Source: Vreelandella sp031769195
Lineage (GTDB): Bacteria; Pseudomonadota; Gammaproteobacteria; Pseudomonadales; Halomonadaceae
Direction: 5' to 3'
Length of the DNA: 64,000 bases
NCBI RefSeq assembly: GCF_031769195.1
Contig: NZ_JAVHNP010000002.1
Span: 124,001 to 188,000, forward strand
Shown here: positions 58,171 to 64,000 of the stretch, piece after piece
Layout of the letters: every line of letters begins with the position of its first letter
Position numbering within the stretch: position 1 is the first letter of the stretch
Program-made: the position numbers and the translations under genes
Notes under the pieces: model-generated
The model's database searches: none
The model's input: only the letters and a program-made list of their open reading frames with translations
What the model was told of the DNA's origin: nothing

Positions 58171-59668
58171 TACCCATAAGGCCAGGAATCAAAATGGGTG
58201 CTGGCGTACCGTTTTGAAATTTCGCCCAGGGCAGCTCCCGATGAATACGGCCGTCGTTTGACAATGACAGGGTGCCGGTGCTGCCATTTAAGCCATTCAA
58301 GCCCGATAGGTCTGACATGCGTTTGGCGAGCTCGTAAGCATCAACGCCCATGGCCATCAGGCGGAACATGGATGCATCAGCCTCATCACGCAGCTGCTGG
58401 TAAGTGGGGTAGAAGGGTAAAACTTCTTCGCCTCCCACGGCAGCATCTGGAATTTGCCAAGGGATATCCATAAACATTACGTCGTTGAGGTCTTGATCAA
58501 GGCGCGTTTGAACGCGACCCTCATGCAAATGTGAGGTGGCGTAAATGGGCAGGTCCGGAGCGTAATAGTAGTCCATCGTGGGTGGTACTTGGCGCGCGTA
58601 ATCCGGCAGTGCCAGCAGGAAGAGGGCGTCAATATTGCCCAGGCGGGCACGCTCGCCGCTGACATTGAGTGCCGTTTGCACTGCGTTCGAAACCGGGCTG
58701 CTTGGGTTGTAACGTACCGCGTTGGTGACTTCACCGCCGAGGCGCTGGTACTCATTCCAGAAAGCTTCACCTACCCGGCGGCCCCAGTCGTTATCTGGCA
58801 CCATGAGGGACATTTGACGATGGCCATCCTGGTAGGCGCGTCGCGCTGCTTGGCGCGCTTCATCTTCGGCAGATAAACCGTACTGCAATAATCGCTGCGC
58901 TTGGTTGCTGGCGCCACTGCCATAGTTCAGTGCTAGGGTGGGCAGCGGTACGCTGTCGCGCTGTTCTAGCTGAGTGACTTGGTCTTTATCAAGCGGGCCG
59001 ATCATAAGCTGAGCATTGCTTTGCTGAGCCTGGCTATATAGTTCGTCGAGGGAGTATTGGGCGGCATCAATAAAGGTCAGTTGCACACCGTCTGCACTGA
59101 CTTCGTTGTGGCGACGCATGGCAGTGGCAATGGTATTGGCAACGCTGCTGAGAGGGCCTGACTCAGGGAGCGCCACCACAATCCGGCGAACCTCGGTGCC
59201 ATCAAGCTCGGGAAGCGTCACTTGTACTTGATCAGGCTGCTGGTTAAGTGCTTGCTGTGCCCACTGCTGTCGCTCGGCCAGCGTTTGCTGCTGATTGGCC
59301 TGCATCGGCAGCTCATCGTTTAGGACCTGAGTGGCGCGCAGTACTGCGCGGGGGTCGTTGAGTCCGCGGGCTAACTCTGAAAACAGCATGGCCCAGCGTA
59401 CGCGGTCAGTGTCGTTGAGCAGTGCTTCATCAATACTGTTGGCGGCATCAAAGGCATTTTCACGCTGACCTTGGCGGGCCAAAATATTGGCGGCTTCCAG
59501 GCGTGTGCGAGCAGCCTGTTCAGGGGCCTGTTGTTCAGCTTGGCTGAGCAGGCGTCCAGCATCCTGATCTGGCGCTCGATCGACCACGCTGGGTGGTTGC
59601 ATGGCGCACCCGGTGATGAGAAGTGCCATGAAGGCAGTGGCCAACAGGCCACGAAGTGACTGTTTCAT
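58160..59668 (-). CDS. lpoA: LpoA-type outer-membrane lipoprotein, activator of PBP1A (short N-domain)
   Basis: LpoA spans the periplasm from the outer membrane and stimulates PBP1A. The 502-residue protein has lipobox LITGC with the lipidated cysteine at residue 21. A helical, TPR-like N-domain comes next, then a periplasmic-binding-protein-like C-domain (RRIVVALPESGPLSSVANTI, DALFLLALPDYARQ, FPTYQQL-like). E. coli LpoA has 678 residues; most of the difference is in the N-domain, which is only about 130 residues here. AAGGAAGGA precedes the start at 59668. It diverges from rsmI, as in most gammaproteobacteria. Confidence 0.92.
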   Translation of the reverse strand: MKQSLRGLLATAFMALLITGCAMQPPSVVDRAPDQDAGRLLSQAEQQAPEQAARTRLEAANILARQGQRENAFDAANSIDEALLNDTDRVRWAMLFSELARGLNDPRAVLRATQVLNDELPMQANQQQTLAERQQWAQQALNQQPDQVQVTLPELDGTEVRRIVVALPESGPLSSVANTIATAMRRHNEVSADGVQLTFIDAAQYSLDELYSQAQQSNAQLMIGPLDKDQVTQLEQRDSVPLPTLALNYGSGASNQAQRLLQYGLSAEDEARQAARRAYQDGHRQMSLMVPDNDWGRRVGEAFWNEYQRLGGEVTNAVRYNPSSPVSNAVQTALNVSGERARLGNIDALFLLALPDYARQVPPTMDYYYAPDLPIYATSHLHEGRVQTRLDQDLNDVMFMDIPWQIPDAAVGGEEVLPFYPTYQQLRDEADASMFRLMAMGVDAYELAKRMSDLSGLNGLNGSTGTLSLSNDGRIHRELPWAKFQNGTPAPILIPGLMGNEQ

Positions 59669-59780
59669 GTATCCTTCCTTAGTTTCCATTTGCGCTGTCG
59701 CGGTCTATCAGCAGGTTAGCGTGGCTTTCCACAAGCATAGCGCACCGTCAGGGCAAGCCATTAATAAATCGGGAGTCACG

Positions 59781-60638
59781 ATGACACACCAACATCCGGG
59801 CACATTGTACGTGGTTGCCACGCCAATTGGGAATTTGGACGACTTAACACCCCGTGCCGCTCGGGTTTTAGCCGACGTTTCACGTATCGCAGCAGAAGAT
59901 ACGCGCCACAGCGCGCGCCTGCTGGCCCATTTAGGGGTGAATACGCCGATGATTTCCTTGCATGAACACAATGAGGCGCAGCGGGTAGATACGCTGGATA
60001 GCTATCTGGCGGCTGGCGAGAGTATTGCGCTTATCAGTGACGCGGGAACACCGCTGATTTGTGACCCAGGTTTTGTGTTAGTGCGTGAGCTTCGCGCCAG
60101 GGGGCGCCATATTGTCCCATTGCCCGGCCCGTGTGCATTGGTAACGGCCCTTTCGGGGGCGGGATTGCCCACTGACCGCTTTACCTTTGGCGGCTTTCTA
60201 CCTGCCAAACCTAGTGCTCGTCGCCAAGCTTTAGAAAAGTGGCAAGCCCGTGAAGAGACACTAGTGTTCTATGAATCGCCCCACCGTATTGCTCACACGC
60301 TTGATGCCCTATGCGAGCAAATGCCTGAGCGCACGGTCGTGTTGGCAAGAGAGCTTACGAAAACGTTCGAAACGTTTTTGCAGGGCTCGCCAGAGTCATT
60401 AAGGGATCAGTTGGCGGCTGACCCTAACCAAAGTCGCGGTGAATTCGTGGTGATTATTTCCGGCGCCCCCCCTGCGGTGCAGTGCGATGAGCAGTCGATT
60501 GATGCCAATGAGCTCTTGGCAGCTCTGCTGGCAGAGGGGGTGGGGGTCAAACAAGGGGCATCCATTGCGGCCAGAATGCTAGGCGGGCGTAAGCAAGATT
60601 GGTACTCGCGATTACAAGCAATGAAAGGTCAGCATTGA
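59781..60638 (+). CDS. rsmI: 16S rRNA (cytidine-2'-O)-methyltransferase RsmI
   Basis: RsmI 2'-O-methylates C1402 of 16S rRNA in the decoding centre. RsmH, encoded 460 bases downstream, N4-methylates the same base. The 285-residue protein has the tetrapyrrole-methylase fold with GTLYVVATPIGNLDDLTPRA and EDTRHSARLL. ISDAGTPLICDPGF and LPGPCALVTALSGAGLPTDRF follow, and then FYESPHRI. GGGAG precedes the ATG at 59781. It lies 32 bases before rnpB. Confidence 0.97.
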   Translation: MTHQHPGTLYVVATPIGNLDDLTPRAARVLADVSRIAAEDTRHSARLLAHLGVNTPMISLHEHNEAQRVDTLDSYLAAGESIALISDAGTPLICDPGFVLVRELRARGRHIVPLPGPCALVTALSGAGLPTDRFTFGGFLPAKPSARRQALEKWQAREETLVFYESPHRIAHTLDALCEQMPERTVVLARELTKTFETFLQGSPESLRDQLAADPNQSRGEFVVIISGAPPAVQCDEQSIDANELLAALLAEGVGVKQGASIAARMLGGRKQDWYSRLQAMKGQH

Positions 60639-60670
60639 GGCGAGCGCAGGGCGCTGGTATGCTTGCCGCC

Positions 60671-61040
<370 letters not shown>

Positions 61041-61051
61041 CATTTCCATGA

Positions 61052-61082
61052 AAGGCGTGCCAAGCACGCCTTCCCAATTTTT
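61052..61082 (+). terminator. Weak terminator between rnpB and rsmH
   Basis: AAGGCGTGC, loop CAA, GCACGCCTT, then CCCAATTTTT. A 9-bp stem whose T-tract is displaced by five bases. It lies only 14 bases before the rsmH ATG, so leakage into the dcw genes is plausible. Confidence 0.65.
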
Positions 61083-61095
61083 GTGTGAGAGTAAC

Positions 61096-62049
61096 ATGCC
61101 TTCTGCTGACGCTGATCAGGTCACCCGCTTTCGTCATACCAGCGTTTTATTGGAAGGAGCGGTAGATGCACTGGTGCATGACCCCAACGGTACGTATCTT
61201 GACGGTACTTTTGGGCGCGGCGGGCACTCCCGGTTAATTCTTTCGCGCTTAAGTGAGCAAGGCCGCTTGATGGCTATGGATCGTGATCCTCAAGCCATTG
61301 CAGCGGCGGCTGAAGTCGAAGACTCCCGTTTTCTTATTACCCAGCGTGAATTCGCCCACTTGGCAGAGTTCGCCAAAGAGCAGGGGCTCTTCGGTAAGCT
61401 TTCTGGCGTATTGCTGGATGTCGGCGTGTCTTCTCCACAGCTGGACGACCCCGAACGCGGTTTTAGCTTCATGCGAAACGGTCCTTTGGATATGCGCATG
61501 GACCCTACTCAGGGCGAGAGCGCTGCTGAATTTTTGGCCCGTGCCAGTGAAGCGGATATTGCCAAGGTATTTAAAACCTACGGTGAGGAGCGCTACGCCA
61601 AACGGCTGGCCAATGCGGTGGTGAAGCGCCGCGTGGAAAAGCCCTTTACCCATACGGTCGATTTGGCCGAAGTATTGAAGCTTGCGCATCCTGCTTGGGA
61701 AAAAGGCCGCCATCCGGCCACCAAAGCGTTTCAGGGTTTGCGTATTTATCTTAATGGGGAACTAGATCAGCTAGATGCCGCCTTAGAAGCAGCGCTTGAA
61801 GCGCTGGCGCCGGGTGGGCACTTGGTGGTGATCAGCTTCCATTCCCTTGAAGATCGGCGTGTAAAGCGCTTTATTCGCCACCATGTGCGTGGTGATACTG
61901 ATTTGCCTCGTGGCGTCCCTATTCGTGATGATCAACTGAATCGTCGCCTCGAGGCGCTAGGTAAGGGCAGTCGCCCCACAGATGAGGAAGTGGACGTTAA
62001 CCCACGCGCACGTAGTGCCGTTATGCGGGTGGCGCGTAAACGAGGGTAA
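61096..62049 (+). CDS. rsmH: 16S rRNA (cytosine(1402)-N4)-methyltransferase RsmH
   Basis: RsmH (MraW) methylates N4 of C1402 in 16S rRNA and is normally the second gene of the division and cell wall cluster. The 317-residue protein has FRHTSVLLEGAVDAL, the SAM-binding YLDGTFGRGGHS, LLDVGVSSPQLDDPERGFSF, the GPLDMRMDP loop and VISFHSLEDRRVKRF. GAGAG precedes the ATG at 61096; a longer reading from 60934 would run through the RNase P RNA and is rejected. The usual first gene, mraZ, is not present between rnpB and here. Confidence 0.97.
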   Translation: MPSADADQVTRFRHTSVLLEGAVDALVHDPNGTYLDGTFGRGGHSRLILSRLSEQGRLMAMDRDPQAIAAAAEVEDSRFLITQREFAHLAEFAKEQGLFGKLSGVLLDVGVSSPQLDDPERGFSFMRNGPLDMRMDPTQGESAAEFLARASEADIAKVFKTYGEERYAKRLANAVVKRRVEKPFTHTVDLAEVLKLAHPAWEKGRHPATKAFQGLRIYLNGELDQLDAALEAALEALAPGGHLVVISFHSLEDRRVKRFIRHHVRGDTDLPRGVPIRDDQLNRRLEALGKGSRPTDEEVDVNPRARSAVMRVARKRG

Positions 62050-62050
62050 T

Positions 62051-62386
62051 ATGAGCATGGAGCGGCTAGTGCATTGGGCTTCCACGTTGCGGGCAGAGTG
62101 GCCGTTTAAGCTGCGTCTACGCCTATGGCCCATCACCATGATAGCGCTGTTTGTAGCCTGTCTTTTGACCGGCTTGGCCGTTGTCGCCACCACACACATG
62201 ACACGGGTACAGTTTGCCGAGTTGCAGCGGTTAGAGCAGGAAGAAAACCAGCTCCAAACCGAGTGGGGGCAGCTGTTGCTGGAAGAGGGGGCCTGGTCAA
62301 CGCCAGCCCGTATTGAGCAGATTGCCACGGAAAGGCTAGAAATGCGTATTCCTGATGTAAATGACGTCGAGGTGATTCGGCCATGA
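62051..62386 (+). CDS. ftsL: Cell division protein FtsL
   Basis: FtsL is a bitopic membrane protein that joins FtsB and FtsQ and helps switch on FtsWI. From the ATG at 62051 the protein has 111 residues. It has a basic N-terminus, a membrane helix (ITMIALFVACLLTGLAVVA) and a periplasmic coiled coil (QFAELQRLEQEENQLQTEWG), with the conserved ARIEQIATERLEMRIP at the end. GAGGGT lies just before the start. It sits one base after rsmH and overlaps ftsI by four bases (ATGA). Primary sequence is weakly conserved, but position and layout are diagnostic. Confidence 0.95.
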   Translation: MSMERLVHWASTLRAEWPFKLRLRLWPITMIALFVACLLTGLAVVATTHMTRVQFAELQRLEQEENQLQTEWGQLLLEEGAWSTPARIEQIATERLEMRIPDVNDVEVIRP

Positions 62387-64000
62387 TGCGCAACGGTCGG
62401 GGAGGGAAGTCCCGCCAATTTCCTATTGCGCCTCCGCTTGCCGGTGGGCGCTTTTTCTTTATTCTGCTCGCGGTGGGAATTGCCTCTGTTATCCTGATTG
62501 GTCGCATTACCCTCCTACAGGTGATTGATCGTCCGTTTCTACAGAGCCAAGGGGACGCCCGCACACTTCGCCATGAAACGATCCCGGCTCACCGCGGTAT
62601 GATCACTGACCGTAACGGCGAGCCTCTAGCGATTTCGACGCCCGTGGTCACACTATGGGCGAACCCTCAAGAATTGCCTTCTGATGCTATACAGCGTGTC
62701 ATGCTCGCTCAGGCATTAGGCATGTCGCTGGATGATTTTGAATCCCGCGTGTCTCGCTACAGCGGGCGAGAGTTTATGTACTTACGCCGCCAAATGACCC
62801 CAGAGGCGGCGCAGCGCATACTGGATTTGCGCACGCCCGGCGTTTACCCTCAGCGCGAATACAAGCGTTATTATCCAGCAGGCGAAGTGGCCGCGCAGTT
62901 ACTAGGGGTCACCAACGTTGATGATGTTGGGCAAGAAGGGTTGGAGCTCTCTTATCAACCCTATCTGGCTGGGCACCCTGGGCAGCGGCGTGTGATTAAA
63001 GACCGCCGGGGACGGCTGGTGCGAGAGCTAGGCGTGATTCGTGATGCTCAGCCGGGCGGTGAACTTGCCCTTGCCATTGATCAGCGTATTCAGTACATGG
63101 CTTATCGTGAGCTGCGAGCGGCGGTAGCGGAACATGAGGCGGATGGTGGCGTCCTGGTGATGATGGATGCCCGGACCGGTGAAGTGCTGGCTATGGCAAA
63201 CCTTCCCTCTTATAACCCCAATAATCGCGCAGGCCTTGATCCTAGAGGGCTGCGTAATCAAGCGGTCGTTGATGTGTTTGAGCCGGGCTCGGTGATGAAG
63301 CCCCTCGCCATGGCCGCTATTCTTGAGAGCGGTATTGTGGGGCGCGATGCGGTCGTAGATACCTCACCGGGCTGGATGAGAATTGATCAGTTCACGATTC
63401 GAGATTTCCGTAACTACGGCGAGCTTGATCTCGCGGGTATTCTTGAAAAATCTTCCAACATTGGTATGTCGCGTTTGGCTCTGCAGTTGAGTGATACAGC
63501 GATCTGGGAAAAATATAACCAACTGGGCTTAGGGCAAAGCCCTGGTACAGGATTCCCCGGGGAGTCGACCGGTAGCTTGCCTGCTCCCGTGCAGTGGTCG
63601 CGCAGTGAGCGTGCGGCTCTTTCTTATGGCTATGGCCTCTCCGTTTCGGCCTTGCAACTGGCGAGCGCTTATACCGCATTAGCCAACGATGGTGAACGGC
63701 TTCCGCCTTCCCTGTTAAGGTTGTCTGAACCGCCCCAGGGCATTCCCGCTATATCACCCGATGTGGCCAATGATTTGCTGGAAATTCTGGAAACCTCGGT
63801 AGGTGCATACACGGGCGGGCGACGTGCGCGAGTAGAAGGATATCGTGTGGGGGGTAAAACGGGCACCGTGCGTAAAACGGGCCAGCAAGGATACGCTACC
63901 GATGCATATCGCAGCGTCTTTGCGGGCATTGCGCCTATTTCGGACCCGCGCATCGTGACCGTTGTGATGATTGATCATCCCAAGGCGGGCGAGTTCTATG
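62383..64000 (+). CDS. ftsI: Peptidoglycan transpeptidase FtsI (PBP3), 3' end missing
   Basis: FtsI is the septal class B penicillin-binding protein that cross-links new septal peptidoglycan. The frame is open from 62383 to the window end (539 residues visible). It has an N-terminal membrane helix, the pedestal domain (HRGMITDRNGEPLAIS, EYKRYYPAGEVAAQLLGV) and the transpeptidase. The active-site Ser303 lies in EPGSVMKP, SSN is at 357-359 and KTG at 492-494. These positions are within a few residues of E. coli FtsI (307, 359-361, 494). ATG codons at 62383 and 62386 are both possible. Only about the last 40-60 residues are missing. Confidence 0.97.
   Translation, partial: MMRNGRGGKSRQFPIAPPLAGGRFFFILLAVGIASVILIGRITLLQVIDRPFLQSQGDARTLRHETIPAHRGMITDRNGEPLAISTPVVTLWANPQELPSDAIQRVMLAQALGMSLDDFESRVSRYSGREFMYLRRQMTPEAAQRILDLRTPGVYPQREYKRYYPAGEVAAQLLGVTNVDDVGQEGLELSYQPYLAGHPGQRRVIKDRRGRLVRELGVIRDAQPGGELALAIDQRIQYMAYRELRAAVAEHEADGGVLVMMDARTGEVLAMANLPSYNPNNRAGLDPRGLRNQAVVDVFEPGSVMKPLAMAAILESGIVGRDAVVDTSPGWMRIDQFTIRDFRNYGELDLAGILEKSSNIGMSRLALQLSDTAIWEKYNQLGLGQSPGTGFPGESTGSLPAPVQWSRSERAALSYGYGLSVSALQLASAYTALANDGERLPPSLLRLSEPPQGIPAISPDVANDLLEILETSVGAYTGGRRARVEGYRVGGKTGTVRKTGQQGYATDAYRSVFAGIAPISDPRIVTVVMIDHPKAGEFY

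Overview
The window is a dense stretch of bacterial chromosome with housekeeping genes on both strands. Gene content and order fit a gammaproteobacterium close to Halomonas (Halomonadaceae). That assignment is an inference from three things: gene order shared with Pseudomonas and E. coli, the moderately high GC look, and the acidic proteins. It was not tested by any search. There is no gene-free stretch longer than about 300 bases. I saw no insertion sequence, phage gene, integrase, CRISPR array, tRNA or toxin-antitoxin pair. The only RNA gene recognised is RNase P RNA.

Layout. 1-4146: hflK (cut by the window edge), hflC, hisZ and purA. 4256-11177: cobO (minus), yajQ, pepN, a YegS-type lipid kinase, an unrecognised acidic lipoprotein with internal repeats, a cold-shock protein (minus) and a LysE-type exporter. 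11240-17379: slt (minus), a DUF1232 membrane protein, htpG behind a textbook sigma-32 promoter, gpsA and sixA. 17438-32840: gatCAB (minus), diverging from a long plus-strand run mreBCD-maf-rng-yhdP-tldD, then yjgA (minus) and pmbA. 32858-40083 (minus): kdsD-kdsC-lptC-lptA-lptB-rpoN-hpf-ptsN-rapZ-ptsO. 40365-47143: mlaFEDCB, ibaG, murA, hisG and hisD. 47173-51253: a DegS/AlgW-type protease (minus), a Nif3 family protein, yhcB/zapG (minus) and zapE. 51479-56488: rplM-rpsI, petABC (cytochrome bc1), sspA and sspB. 56566-59668 (minus): lpoA-yraN-diaA-dolP. 59781-64000: rsmI, rnpB, rsmH, ftsL and ftsI (cut by the window edge).

How the genes work together. Much of the window builds and maintains the envelope: MurA, FtsI, FtsL, LpoA, Slt and MreBCD for peptidoglycan and shape; KdsC, KdsD and LptABC for LPS; the Mla system, YhdP and DolP for phospholipid and outer membrane homeostasis; the DegS-like protease for envelope stress. 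A second theme is protein quality control: HflKC, HtpG, SspB, and TldD with PmbA. A third is regulation through RpoN, HPF and the nitrogen PTS (PtsN, RapZ, PtsO). HisZ near the left end and a short-form HisG near 45.2 kb are two subunits of one enzyme.

I did not find a convincing undescribed multi-gene system. The points most worth a second look are small. They are a 13-bp tandem repeat with an embedded palindrome upstream of cobO, a perfect hairpin in the htpG leader, a non-ATG start for mreC, the repeat-bearing lipoprotein, the absence of mraZ between rnpB and rsmH, and a proline-rich linker in the DegS-like protease.
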